Positions 34,661 through 48,292 are shown, counted from the first letter of the stretch. The stretch: DNA of 64,000 nt from Antilocapra americana (GCA_007570785.1 ML661900.1:7441570-7505569), one strand, 5' to 3'. The notes: a model not told the origin generated them from the letters alone. Numbers and translations: made by a program.

Positions 34661-37600
34661 ACTCACCCCAAATATTCTTATAGACATTAAAGATTCAGAA
34701 GTACCAATCACTTTCAGTTTTAATCCTAGGTTCATTCTGGTTCCCGTTTTTTTCAAAACTTCCTAGTTTATACAATTTACTTCAGACACACAGAAAATTG
34801 ATGATCATCATGACATGCAACTGATAAGCAGATGAAAGCCTACAATTACAGATTTGGGTATATCTATCCCAGAAGAATAGTAGAACCTTCCCTAACTTTC
34901 TTCTTTTCTTGTTTTTCCATCTCCTCCAATCATTCTTTGAAAGAAGAGGGTTGGTTAAAAGTCTGAGTGATTCACAGATGTGAAAATATTTTGAGTGCTT
35001 CTCATTAGGATTCTTAGACTGTAAGGAATAAAGTATGACTCAAGTTACTGACAAAAAGGGGCAGCTTAAGAACACATCTGGAGTCGTTTAAGTAGTGGGT
35101 AAGTACATGATGTAATAAACACAGTCCTTGCGGAAGCGCTTCTGAACACTGTGTCCTTTACAGATCTCAGGGGCAGAGGTTTGGGGGTCTTCTCCTAGTG
35201 ATCTACCATTAATGAAGTTTAGCCACTCCATCTCCTCTCTCCCCATCACTAAAGTTACCATTGTCTGTTCCTGTGTCATGCCTTTAAACCCAACTCTGAC
35301 CTTGATCAAAGCACCAGCTTTCAAAGTGTTATCACACACTCATGGTGGTGGTTCTGTTTCTAAGTAAAGTGACTGAGATGAGCTGTTCTACTCATTCAAT
35401 ATCTATTTTCTAGCATGGATAGAACTTGGCAAAGGTTGAACTGGAGTGAATATTAAAGATTATGCTGATTATACTATTATTATCAGAGTATTATGCAGGA
35501 CAAGTATATTTAAAAGCAGTTTTAAAAAAGAGCAAGTGGGAAAACTGGGCAATAGGTGGGAGGAAATGTCTAAAGAGATCATTTCTAAGATTCATCTTGG
35601 TGTCCTCTATCTTGGAGAACTGAGGTTATAGTTAATATACAGCAAGGAGTTGTTCTTATTTTTGCTTTCTCTTTCATTCAGTTGATTAGGAACAATTACC
35701 AGCATAGAAGATTCACCACAGAGCTCTGGAGAGAACATCGGGAAAGCACAAGAGTCAGCTCTTGATTTCTTTTTCTGAACACTGGAATTATTTTTCCCTC
35801 TTCTATCTGTTGGGTGGCTTTGTAAGGAATAATGTTTATCCTCATGGCACCTCAACAGTAATAAGAAATTCATGTAGCTGGAAATCCAACAGCTAGTTTT
35901 TAGTTTGTTCTTCCTTTCAAAGAAAGCTTATGCAATATGTCTACTTCTGTACCAGCAGCAGATGACATATCTGTAACAAATGTGCTCAACATGCTTATTA
36001 CTTTCTGGGTCCATCACAAATGGCAATCCATTTTGGCAGATGGACCCAAAAAATGAAAGCTTCTTTGGGAATTAGACTTAATAGAACTAATTTAGATCTC
36101 AAGGAGGGAACTGGAGCAAAAGCCACTAGTACAAATAAATACTTTGGTTTGTTTTCATCAGGAAGGTTACTTTGATCCACACTTGTTTAGGTTATTTCTC
36201 TTTCAAATGGATAGTCCTTTTAGAACCTATATTGTTTTTCTCTAAATATTACATATCATGAAATATAAAAACAATCAAAGAGTAAACTTTCAAAATGGTC
36301 ACCAAACTAGCAGTGGATTTTAGAAGTGACAAAGGGTAAGAGTAGGAGACTTTTGCAACTGTCTATAATCTCCTTTAAGCCAACCAGTGTTATCCCCTCA
36401 TAGACATACAGTCTTACTATTAAAACAGTAGGATCACATAATTCCTCTGCTACCTCTTTTGATCAGACTGCCACCTACAATCCACTACAAAACAGAAATT
36501 TTAGAAGTACCATTGTTGCTCTTCCATCAACATTAGCTGGAATAGTCAACAGTTAACAGTCAACTGTCACAAATATGTCCCTGATGGTTTGTTATCCTTG
36601 ACTTTCTTGCTCAAGACAAAAGAAGAAAATAGTAAAAGATCTCTAACCAGTTCCTCTAATGCAGACTTAGTCAAAGCTGTTTTTCCCTTTTTTTAGCCAT
36701 GTTGTGGACTTTTCCAAATCTAAGAAAAGCAACCATCAGAAGCCAGAAGAATCTCCAGATTCAGGAATGTTGTTATAACTGGGTCAGTTGAACCTGCTTT
36801 CAGCTCATTCCACATTGCCAAGCTGTCATAAGACCAACAGTTTCTTTTGAGCAAATACATTCAAATACCACCAGGTTGCAAGCCTAGGGCTGCCAGAGGT
36901 AAACTAGTGTCAGTGAGCACATCGTGCTGAAGAAGCGTCATGATAATTGTATAGACAGCAAAAGATTGCTTTTCACTACCACGCAGAAGCCAAGATATAA
37001 GGCAAATGCAAACAAGCTATTGTCACCAACCAGGATTGAAACCCAAGAGTAAAAACTCCTAAGCTGTTCATTACAAGCTTAAGTGAGCCCATTAGACTTA
37101 AGAGAAAAGAGAAAAGAGTGCCAGTGAACTGTCAGGGATATAAAATTTCCAAATGCAAGAGAGATCACCACAAATTCAAAAGCTGAGCCTTACTGTATTA
37201 TCTTATTTTCAATTTGGAAAATTCATAAAGCCAACACGGGTATTGCTTTTATGAACTTGTTAAAAGAGATGACAGAAGAAATATCTTAGCATCATTTCCA
37301 TATTTGTCTTTGCTTTTTATTTTTTTCCCTGCTAGGAGTACTGCTGAGACAAAATGGGATTCGGGAGAAACTTGTTTGTTTCTAGTGTATCTGGTGCTGA
37401 TCAAAAAGAATCAAACAGAAAAGAAACCCATGGTGAAATTTTGAAACCTGATTTTTGTCAGAAGTTTATTTTGATTTTATTATGTTTGATGCTAGTGAGG
37501 GATAAGACAGACATGAAAGGTTTTGAGTATAGATTTTTAGAACTGAGTGATGAGCAAAACTGACAATTCATATTCTTATCAAATCCTTTTGAGTCTTACA

Positions 37601-39980
37601 AAACAGAAGTTTTCTTGAATTTTCTGACATTTTCACATCTCATCCTGCCCCAAACTTGGAGACTCTGACAAACATAAGAGTTGAAAAATATTAGCAAGAA
37701 AAAATTTTCAGTAACAGACTTGTTTAGGGAAAAAAGTCTTATTTAGCTGAGGTTGAAGTCTCTCTTTTATTGTATGGTTTTTGGCTCCACAAGGGTATTT
37801 GACCTAAAACCTAACTATCATAAATAAAGAACTGAAGCAGAACGTAAATTACAATGCTGAGACAGAGTTTTATATTGCTAGTTTCAGGTCAAAATACAAA
37901 TCCAAATCAAAAGAAAGTTATCTCTGTTGTCTGGGAACTGGTTGCATTTTTGCGTAGCCAGGTGATCCCAGGAAATCTTCAAGATGATTACTCTTAGATT
38001 TTTTAAAAAATTATAAAGCAAAGAAACAACTAAATAATCTTTGTGCATTCTGTACATGGCTCACGGAAGTCCTCTAAGCTCTTTTGACTTTCTTTGGCAA
38101 AATGAAAACTTTCCAGTTCAAGGATGCTTTCTTCTTCATCATGTCATCATGTGGCTATCATTACCACTATTATGACTAGCACAATTATCTGAATATTTAA
38201 TAAGTGTACATCTAATGAGCTCCATTAGGCAGTGGAAGCATGAAAGATCTCCACGTCATTAGGCAGGGTAAGTTATCAGAGTTAATCAACAACTGATGGC
38301 TGTGGTATGTTCCTGTTCCTATTGCATCAGCTCCGTGGGTGCCACATGATTCAGGAAGACAGCTTCCGATTCAGAGAGCTCCGATGATATTATGGTTTCT
38401 GAGAACTGAGCAAGCATTCTCTCATGAAATTCTATGCTCCTTCTCAAAAGCACTCCCTCTCTTCCAGATTCAATCTCAGAAAACAACTGAACAGTTTGTG
38501 AGTTGGAATCATGAGACAAATAGTGGAGGGAATTATATGCAGCAACCAACAGGATTATTTCTTGTACTGTTCAGTCTGGAAGGGGACTATAATTTTAACC
38601 ATATTCCCAATGCTAAGAGCAGTTCTAAAGAGTGTTATCATCACTGATGTTAAGTGTGTGACCTACCTTTTGAATGCATTACACCATTTAGAGCACTGTT
38701 TGGACTACTACAGGAGAAACGTATGAGGAAAGAAGGCTTTGAAGGGGTACTGGCTTTAATTTTCATTTATTCTGAATTAGACTGCATCCTAACATCTCAA
38801 GTGTACAGATTAGTGTACAAAGGGGGAAATAATTATGAAAGGGTTCCAGCCACCACTGCATATGGAGAAGCAAAGACAGGCGACAGTGCAGAGCGGCAAG
38901 AACATTTTGTCCTGCATTAAGCCTTGCTTCCCTCAGAGGTGGTGTGTCAGACGCCTGGTACCCTGGTTCTTCGAGCGGGTGAGCCAATTAGCACATTCTC
39001 TAGTCTGGAACTGTGGTTGCTGTGTATGTGATCTGCATACTGATTCAGCTGAGATTTGACCTTCTGGGTGGAGAAAACAAGAATCTCAGGTGAGAGAGAA
39101 CATGGCCTAGATATTCCTATCCTTCTCCCCTGTTCTTTATTTCCAGGCATACCAAGTATTTTTTTCTGACTAATCCAGAAACTAGAAAGCAGTTCTATTT
39201 CAACTGAAATTTTAGATCAATGTATAGGCTAAAAACTATTTAAAAAATCATGATTTTGACTTCCCTCTGCAAATGTCAAAAAAGGAAAGAAGGTAGTTCC
39301 TTGTAATAGTGACACCCTTGGCCCACATGAGGGCAGTACTAGGTAGTCAAAAGCCTCCAGGAGCTTCCAGGGTGTGTGAAAAGTCTGGCTGGAGATGAAC
39401 TGTGAATGCATAAAGCAGAATCAGGTTAGTTTTTCATAAGCACAAGATTCCCTAAAGCCAATCATTATACTGTTCTAAATGTTCCTGCTGAAGGAATTAG
39501 GAAGGAAAGATGTCTACCAAATTTTCCACCTGCTGGTTCAATCACTTGCCAGGAGATGGTGGAGAAAGTTTCTGATTATTCTATTTAATGCTACTTTTAA
39601 CATACAAAATATGAAATAGACAAACAGACCATTTTTTATTACATTATCAAATGCTATTCTAAACTTGTTTGGAACAGTAAAGGTGTATCTTAGGCACAGA
39701 TTTTCAGTTTCTTATTATCTGATATGATGATTTGTTTTTTTGATTAATTTTCAAATAAAGAATTCTAGGGAAGATGTAAATGTAAGGGCACATTCATTGC
39801 CAGTGGAATTTTACCAGTATATTTAGTTCATGGAGATTATGCATGGCTTAATGATATTGAACAGGTCTTCTTCAGACAAGTCTCTTTAAACAATTACATA
39901 AATGAACACTGGCGTAATTATGCATTCATGTGATCTGAAGAGTTTTCAACATTGGGAGGAGAAATCTTTTCTACCAAGAC

Positions 39981-40018
39981 GGTTGGGACAGATAACTTCG
40001 GTTGGGACAGATAACTTC
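39981..40018 (+). repeat. Exact 19-bp tandem duplication
   Basis: GGTTGGGACAGATAACTTC occurs twice back to back (39981-39999 and 40000-40018) and a partial third copy, GGTTA, follows. Confidence 0.93.
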
Positions 40019-40028
40019 GGTTATCTGT
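40007..40028 (+). repeat. Perfect 9-bp hairpin with TTCG loop
   Basis: ACAGATAAC at 40007-40015 pairs exactly with GTTATCTGT at 40020-40028 around the loop TTCG. It lies at the end of the tandem duplication. Confidence 0.9.
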
Positions 40029-43000
40029 TAGGCATTCTTTAGAAATTCAAGCAAAGACCCACTTTTTAGATGGCGCTATCCCATTCCAACCTCCAGACCA
40101 CAGACTTGGAATTGGCTGATGGATTCCTGATAACATTAGGTCATGTGAAAGCAGTGGCAAAAGACTATACTAACCTGGGTCATAGCGTTACAAAGCAAGC
40201 TGGACAACTTTTTAGAGAGGACTCAATAGGCTCCCTTGGTGATAGTTTGCACTGACCTGAAGAGAAGAGCATTTGCCTCTGATGCATTAACATTGGCTCT
40301 TGAAGGCCTTCTCCCTCTCTGGATGTCCTTCTTTCTCTTCCTTTCCTAGTCTCTGATCTCTGGGATAAAATGAAACACTGAACTCTCTCCAACTCCTCCC
40401 TTAACTTTATCCCCTATTCTGCTGATACACATACCGGAACATTCACTTACACCCATGGAAACTGTTTATCCCTGAGGGGATCATTTGGTACTCAAATGGC
40501 TACCCATCTTGTGCCAGAACAATAGGATTATTGCAGAAAACTCAGTGTCTGCCTTTACATTCATTTTCAAAATCTCGTTAGTACAAAGGTTATTTCTCCC
40601 ATTAAATGGCTACTTAGAATAAGGTATATTAAGATGTACATCTTTTTGCTTGCTTTAAAATGGTAGCTTGGAATAGTGTGATAGGAACTGTCTTCCTGTT
40701 CCATGAATGCTTTAAACATGGGAAGGATCTATTTGCTTTGCCTCTGCCTGAGATTTGGCAAGTAAAATTTCCCTGACTGATTTTTCCCTTCTAGTTTAGA
40801 AAATGACTAGAATGGCTATGAATTTGAACCTTGCCATAAGGTTACCTTAGAGTCATCTGGCAAGTTGTGATAAGCCAGTCTTATGTAAAAATTGCTGCCC
40901 CCACCCCAACCCTTCTGAAAGTCAGTACACAAGCTCCATTAACACTTGAGCATTATTATACAATCGCTTTGTCTGCGTGGCTATACTATTTTAATGAGCA
41001 TACAGGGAAGTGAATTGCATAGAAGATGTAGTGATAAACAACAGATTAATCTTTTTAATAACTTGGGACTTTGGCTGGCTGGATTTTAATTTTCCCCTCT
41101 TCTAAAATACTAAGTAGAATCTATAACATGGTAAAATGGTTTCCTATTGCTTTTGGGGTAGAGAAGATGGGATTAAGTTTAACCTATCTCTTTTCACTTG
41201 TCAGGTCCCTAGGGCACCCACATTAAAGCACGGTCTCCTTTGTGCTTTCTGCTCTCCGAGCACCAGATTCCCACCTCCCACTTCTTCCCACCCCGCTTCT
41301 TCCTCTTCCTAGTTCTAAGCTGATCATTAGTAAGAGAGAGGAATGAATAAAAAGAGAAAGACAAAAAGTAATTAATTCACTGAAGTGCAGCTGCAAATGA
41401 ATTTTTGATATAAATTATTAATTTTCTCTTTAATATTTCTGCATTGATACTGCTCTGTATCTGGGGATCGGGAGCGAGAGACTCTGCTTCACAGCAACAG
41501 TGCCTTGGGTAGAGACAGCAGCGCCTCACAGTAACTAGAGGGCCTTGGGCTAACATGATATGACTCTCGTTCATCAGCACCATGCTTTTAGCCAGCAGCA
41601 TTTCAAACGCGCATGGGTTTTAAAGTCTATGGTGGGGAGAGCAGGCATGAAGGATCGGAATAGCTGCAATAAAAGAGGTCGAATGCCTTATCTTCTGTGT
41701 CTTCTGGTGTCAGCTTCCTAAAATACTGAGACCAAGACATGAAGCTTAACATGTATGATGATTTTAAAGAAAAAGGTGGCAGCACGAAGCTGAAATCTTG
41801 CTGCTTATGTAGGAGGGAGGAAAAAAAAAAAAATGCGGGATTGTGAAGCAGAAGTTAGAGTAGGTAGGACGGGGTCTCAAAGGCATAATAAAGAGCTACC
41901 ACTCTTTGTGCTTGCTGACCAAGCCTGGGCAGAGGTCTGGGAATGGTTGCGGGGTGGCAAGAGCATAGGGCTGCTGGACTAAACCCAGATTACAGAACGC
42001 ATCTTCTGTCCCTCCCTTTGCTCAAATCAAATGGTATCAGGAAATCTGCTTTTCTTGACCTCGGCAGCATGTGGATGGAATGTAAACCTAAGCATGCTAT
42101 GGAAAACCTAAAAATAGTAACCGAAGCAACAGTACTGCTTCTGTGTTCAAAGATGTTGGCTCTAGATGGCAGAGGAACGATTGTTTCCACTTAAAGTGAC
42201 TGATATGTCTACACACACTGGAGAGGTAGAATTTCATTACCTATTCTTTCTGCGGGGACTGACTGAACAGTTTCAAAGGAAATAGGGAGCATATTTGTAT
42301 AAAAGAGTACCACTTTCTTCCACAAAATGGAGAAGAAGAAAAAAACGGCCAGCATATAAAGGGAAAAATTGTGGATGTTAAATAAAGAAAATAAAGATAT
42401 TGAAAGAGTGAAGAAATTACTACCACAGAAGAATGTTCAATACATAAGTAATTAGGCTTTTAGCTTTCTGCTCAATGACAGTGAAATATTTCTATTGAAT
42501 CACTTGCAGAAGTATTTATTTTTAAATTACCTATAATGATTAAGTACAGAAAAAAATAAGGATTACAAAAGGCAACCTAACAGAATTCAATTAATTCCAT
42601 ACTAATACTTAAGAACTAATGCTTTCATTTTGTATAAGGCATTTTGAAGACTCGGAAACTCAAGTTTCCCAATATCTTGCAGATGATTTTAGAAGAGAAA
42701 ATTAAGAAATCCAGACTCTAATTTGGGGTCAAACATAAGGGAAAACAACTTAATGAGCTCCTAAAAATGCAATGTTCTTTTATAAAATGAGAAATCCTTC
42801 TGTAAGCTAAAAAATCTGTTTTCTCTCAAATATTTTTCTCTAATGCTGTTTGGTTACCTCCTAAAGTCATTACTTCCAGCAGTCACAGAAATCCTCAGCT
42901 GTGTAGGCGGTCCCAGTAAATTTAGCAGCCAAGCCACATTGTGACATGTTAAGAATAGGCATCCATAAATCTTCTCCAGCTTCTCTTGAAAAGATTAAAT

Positions 43001-43309
43001 CTTTCTTTTCAAGAATTTGCTAAATTTCTGGAAATGCTGTAATATAATAAATGACTTGTAGACAAGTCTGAAGAGAGAGTAGAAGATAATGGAATCCCTT
43101 TTCTCACGAACCAAAGCAGAAGCTGAGGAAACTTCTCGACCTTTCACTTTACCCAGCAGTAAAAGGGGGAGGAGCTGCTTGCAGTAGCTCTTGGTCATGA
43201 GCAGAGCCCTGTCAACACCTCCAAAGAAGCCCCTCTATTGTTAAGAGGGGTTTCTGTTTTCAGGACCAATTTCTTTAGAACAGAAATGTTATAAATAAGG
43301 TTTCAAACA

Positions 43310-43497
43310 AAGTAAAAGCTGCTCAGTCACATCCAACTCTTTGCGATCCTGTGGACTGTAGTCCATGGGATGAGCCAGGCCACAATACTGGAGTGGGTAG
43401 CCATTCCCTTCTTCAGGGATCTTCCCAACTCAGGGATCGAACCCAGGTCTCCTGCATTGCAGGCGGATTCTTTACCAGCTGAGCCACCAGGAAGCCC
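43310..43497 (-). repeat. Bov-tA SINE
   Basis: An antisense copy: 'ccaactctttgcgatcctg', 'acaatactggagtgggtagc', 'ctgagccaccaggaagccc'. A short internal deletion is present near 43365-43385. Confidence 0.92.
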
Positions 43498-43637
43498 TTC
43501 AAAGAAAGGAGACCTTCAAGAATCTGAATTTCATTGTTCTTCCTTATACATATTTGAGGAAGATGATTTAGGATCACTTACTCTGTCCCCCCAAATCTAC
43601 TTCAAATATATTTCCTAAGCTTCCTCTGAATAAGAGG

Positions 43638-43772
43638 GAGGCTTCCCTTGTGGCTCAGATGGTAAAGAATCCACCCGCAATGAACGAGACCTGGGTTCGA
43701 TCCCTGGGTTGGGAAGATCCCCTGGAAAAGGGAAAGGCTACACACTCCAGTATTCTGGTCTATAGAAGTTGG
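43638..43772 (+). repeat. 3'-truncated Bov-tA SINE
   Basis: A sense copy with head 'ggcttcccttgtggctcaga', B-box-like 'gggttcgatccctgg' and 'ctccagtattctgg'. It stops before the Bov-A tail. It lies between two copies of a roughly 37-bp direct repeat (43601-43637 and 43781-43817). Confidence 0.9.
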
Positions 43773-43867
43773 AATAATCCTTCAAACATATTTCGGAACC
43801 TTCCTCTGAATAGGAAGAACTCACTGCATTGAGCTATACATAGAGAAGGCTTTATCTACTTAATATG

Positions 43868-44229
43868 TGTCTCTGTCAGTTCAGGCTGCCTTAACAAAGT
43901 GCCATGGACTGGTGGCTTAATACCAAAAGAATTTTATTTTTCCTAGTGCTAGAGGCTGGAAGTCTGATGTTAGAGTGCTAGTATGAATGGGCTCTGATGA
44001 AGGCCTTCTTCTGATGTGCATTCTTCTCACTGCATCCTCCCAGGGTGGAAAGAGGCTAGAGAGCTGTCCAGAGTTCCTTTTATAAGAGTGTTAATCCCAC
44101 TAGTGAGGGTTCCAATCCTTATGACCAAATCACCTCCCAAAGGTCCTACCTCCTAATACCATCCCATTGTAGGTTAGCATTTTAACATATGAATTTTGAG
44201 AGGACAGAAACATCCAGTCTATAACAATG
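43868..44229 (-). repeat. MLT1-type (ERVL-MaLR) LTR
   Basis: On the + strand: 'caggctgccttaacaaagtg', 'gaggctggaagtctgatg', 'cttttataagagtgttaatc', 'ccaaatcacctcccaaaggt', 'taacatatgaattttgag' and 'tctataaca'. This is the reverse complement of the MLT1 LTR over its full length. Confidence 0.82.
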
Positions 44230-46260
44230 TGAGTAGGAGAAGCCTAGACTGTCTAGCATAAGCAGATGAGGAATTTACTCACAGAATACAGGACAGGTAA
44301 GAGAACTGAAGAGGAGGGAATGAATGGGCTCTGGGAAAGCAGGATCCAAAGTTGCTTCAATGTAGTCAAAAGAAGAGCATTCTCACTGAGGTTTGCAACA
44401 TGGACGACTCTGCATCAGCTATTTGAAAAGCATGTGTTTTGAAACTCTGATACTTCTAAATGCCAAGGAAATACAGTCTAACTGGCTTACCAGGAATCAT
44501 GGGTTCTCTCACTGGCTGAGGAGGGCACAGTCATCAGGGTCATATGGAATGATGAAGGCATAGTTCCCTAGAAGAAAAAAAACATACTCCTCTTACCGAA
44601 AGAAAAAAGTGGGGATTTTGAACAGCAGAAATGGACATAAAAGAAAAAAGAAATAATACCGTAAGAAAGCAAGTTTATCCTTAACTCAGTCATATAATTC
44701 TGGTTTAAAAAGCTCATCTTCATCTCTCTCATTAGCACTTGCTCCTTTCCCCTATACTGCATTTTTCCTAAAATAAGTAAAGCTGCTCTTATAACTCATA
44801 GAAACTTATATCCCATTTGATAGAACAGTGGAGAAGAAAGAGTCTGAGAAAGAATAGGAATGTTCTAGCAGGTACACACTGGCTCCAGATACCAGGTGAA
44901 ACCATATCAACTCGACAGATCCACACACATTAGACACTTTTATCTAGACAGCTCCATACCCACTGAAAGACCCCAAAACTTCATGGCTAGTCTTCTCTTA
45001 CACCTCTGAGTATCTTCGGACTCTTACTTAAGAGGCAGAGTCTTGCCTTTCTATTTTAGGTCATTGCGTTACCAGGATGTCTATTTAACTGCAGTCTATT
45101 GGCACTACTCTTTGTTAAAAGTCCCCCGAAGTGTGGTTATGTTGTGACCCTCAGCATCTACAGTTTCAAGATTAATTTCTCAGGACATCACTTTGGACAA
45201 TAAATGCTTTCTCTCCTCTCCAGCAACCTCCAACCCCATATGCCAAGTCTGACTCATAAAAAAAGGACCTACAACCTGAAGCAATGGTTCTTGAGAAAAT
45301 ATATCCTCACCTAGGGAAAATATATATATATATATCTCAGTTCCACTAGTCTCCAAACTCCTTATTCATCTCTGTATACTTGGAGCACCTAATGTGTGCT
45401 TAGCATGATCATTAAACAAATAACTGAAGAATCGAGTGAGCATATGAATAAACATTTACATGTGGCTATCAACTAACTTTCATCCAGAAATGTTTAAAGA
45501 AGAAATCTTAGAGATCATTTCATGTAACTCTATCACTTATTATAAGCTTAGACATAGAGGCCTAGGAAAGGAAAATGACTAAGGTAGGACCGAAAATTAG
45601 AGTGAGATGTTCTGATTTTAAGCTCAATACTTTTGCCACTATAACATCCAGGTAATTCATAATATGTTCTCAAAGTGTGGCATCTCCCAGGTATATGTAT
45701 TTTTTTTTAATAGATACCTCTGTAGACTAAAAAACAGATTACATTTACAAGAAGAGTGTTAGAATAGTAAAGAAGCAGCCTTTGAGACTGAGGCTTGGGA
45801 CAGAGACTGCCTAATTTTAGTCTTAGCCCTATACATAGTCAGCATGAGATGCTCCATTCGTATAGAAGGGACGAGCACTTCCCTGCCTTCTCAATCTACC
45901 CATAATCTTCATTGTTCAGCCCCCAGACTAGGGACACCTGACTCAGGGGGATATTTCCTTGGGATGCCATGATAACCAGAACCTCAGTTTATTGGCAAGC
46001 TTAAGTGATTTTTGAGGGAAGGGGGTTGCATTTCTGCAGTCTTTGTCTTATATTTCTGCCCCCTTCAAAGAAGAGAGCTGCTGCCGTGCCTCAGGTGTGA
46101 GAAGGAATGCATGAGACAACAGAACCACTCCACAACCACCTCTGATCTGCCACTGATCACCTTCCCAGTAGGGTGGTATCTTAAGCTCTGTACCTACCCT
46201 CCCCCTATAATTAAAGTGTCTCTTCTGGCCCCATCACATTTAATCTGCTAAACACCTTTC
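44230..46260. other. Unique DNA, no gene seen
   Basis: Apart from a short (AT)n run near 45320-45335 and a possible MIR-like patch near 45500-45640, I recognise nothing. Confidence 0.45.
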
Positions 46261-46261
46261 A

Positions 46262-46470
46262 ATTTAGGTTATATGCTGATGACTCACAATTATCTATTTC
46301 AGAACTAGACCTCATTTTTTAGTTCTAGACCCATTTATAATATATCCTAATAGACTTCTCATAGACATCCCAAGTTTGATCTACCTAAAATGAAATTCAT
46401 GATCAAATCTACTTTCTATATCCTGTTCCCATGTCAGAAATCTGAGTTTCATTTTTACTTTATCGATAAG
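46262..46470 (+). repeat. L2 LINE fragment, interrupted by BovB
   Basis: 'atgctgatgactcacaatta', 'tctcatagacatcccaagtt', 'aaaatgaaattcatgatc' follow the diverged L2 coding end. It stops at the BovB insertion. Confidence 0.6.
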
Positions 46471-46475
46471 TCTTA

Positions 46476-46693
46476 TTGACTCATTGGAAAAGACCCTGAT
46501 GCTGGGAAAGATTGAGGGTAGGAGGAGAAGGGGATGACAGAGGATGAGATGGCTGGATGGCATCACTGACTCGATGGACACGAGTTTGAGCAGTCTCCAG
46601 GAGTTGGTGATGGACAGGGAAGTCTGGCGTGCTGCAGTCCATGGGGTCACAAAGAATCGGACACAACTGAGCAACTGAACTGAACTGAACTGA
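46476..46693 (+). repeat. BovB 3'-end fragment
   Basis: 'gactcattggaaaagaccct' to the end, closing with four CTGAA-type units ('gcaactgaactgaactgaac'). Confidence 0.93.
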
Positions 46694-48093
46694 TTGAATC
46701 CAATGGTTTGAGGAACTGGTTTCAATGCCTGGTCTCTCTTGTCTAACTGTAGAGTGGTTTTCTCAGAGTGTGGATATTGGCATGATGAATACATAAAGCT
46801 ATTCTGAAAAGAGACCTGGTGAAAAGTAACTCTAGCTCTGAAAAATTTCTCCGGCCAGTTAATGACCTACCCAAATGAGTTTTACCTACCTTCCTTTCAA
46901 TCTACCCAAAATGGGTTACCTAAATAATTTTTTTCACTTTGAACAAATTTGTATGAATAATGTGGAGGATAAAAAAATGTTATCAAATATTCAAAGCAGG
47001 AAAAAAAAAAAACCCTTTTCCTTCTCTGATCGTTTTGGTTTGATATCATTGAATCTACTCCAACACAAACAAGCAACACAAGAGTCAACTGTCTGATCTA
47101 AGAGGAAGGGTTATTTTGAATCTTTAGCCAAATTCTGTGTCTTCACCAAACACCAAGAGGGTAGAAGTAAAATCTATTTAATTTTTTTTTTGTTTACAGC
47201 AACCACAATGATATGGGTAAATTACATTAACAATTCATTTTGGTGATTATGTCTAGTTTCATTTGAAAGTACAAGAGCCACAAAATAAAATCAAGTGATA
47301 AAACACCTAGGTTACTACTGGCATTATAATATCCACCATTTTTATATAGGCTCTAAAATTAGAAAAATGAAAAGTCAAATTACATTTGCCTATACTGCCC
47401 ACGAAGGGCTCTGGTACGCCTCTGTAAAGCAGTAACCTGTGACCTAATCTGCCAATACAGAGAAAGTGACGTGGATATGAATCTCCACTCTTAACAGTCT
47501 AGGAGCTGCCTGGATATACTTTATTCTCATATTCACCTTTGAAAATTGGAGTCTCGTTAAATAAAAAAAAAGACACAGTCCCCAAAGACTTTTCATCACG
47601 CCTACAATTTAGAAAATATTTTCAAGGCAATTTTCAGTACAACCTTCTGATACAAGAAACAATTCCAGACCCATTCCCAGCCCATACAGGGAAAGGATGT
47701 CACCACTATTTGAGCCTGGACTGGGAGGATCATTTTAAATCTAATCCATTCTTCTGTCACTGAAATAGTTGTCTGAAACTCTTTCTCCTCCTCTGCTAAA
47801 CAAGATCATCTTCATCCACTTAAGACTTCTTGATGAAGTGTGATGGCTTTTAAGGAAATTTAAATATAGCAAATATGTTTTTAAGAATACTCTGAGTATG
47901 ATTTTGTGCTTTCTACCTAAAAATGTAAAATGATATTTAATTTTAGATTTGTGTTTCCTCCAAAAAGCATTCCTTTCCCAGAATAATGTTTGCTGGCATG
48001 AATGGTAAGGTTATGGATGATTTTGGTCCCTCTACGTTATAAACTCTGTAATACTGTGTCAACTTAAGAATGAAAATAAATTTTAAAAATGAA
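46694..48093. other. Unique DNA, no feature seen
   Basis: No gene or repeat is recognised. Confidence 0.5.
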
Positions 48094-48094
48094 A

Positions 48095-48292
48095 AGGCTT
48101 CCCTGGTGGCTCAGATGGTAAAGAATTTGCCTGCAATGTAGGAGATCCAGGTTCAATCCCCTGGGTTGGGAAGATCCACTGGAGAAAGGAACGGCTACCC
48201 ACTCCAGTATTCTTGCCTAGAGAATTACATGGACAGATGAGCCTGACAGGCTACAGTCCATGGGGTTGCAAAGAGTCGGATATGACTGAGCA
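48095..48292 (+). repeat. Bov-tA SINE, full length
   Basis: Sense copy: head 'ggcttccctggtggctcaga', 'ctacccactccagtattctt', 'gacaggctacagtccatggg', tail 'tatgactgagcaaag'. It is one of the better preserved copies here. Confidence 0.95.

Larger units (their letters stand above)
34661..43308. other. 8.6 kb of repeat-poor unique DNA, no gene recognised
   Basis: No ruminant SINE or BovB copy is seen in this span, unlike the rest of the window. Frames reach about 100 codons but resemble nothing known, and I see no splice-bounded exon that I can identify. It contains the tandem duplication and hairpin at 39981-40028. The 41.4-41.7 kb part is less AT-rich than its surroundings (see findings). Confidence 0.5.

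Noticed and set aside
43601..43817. CRISPR-like or other spaced repeat array
   Set aside because: There are only two imperfect copies, around a SINE, in a mammalian genome. No array of regular repeats exists anywhere in the window.
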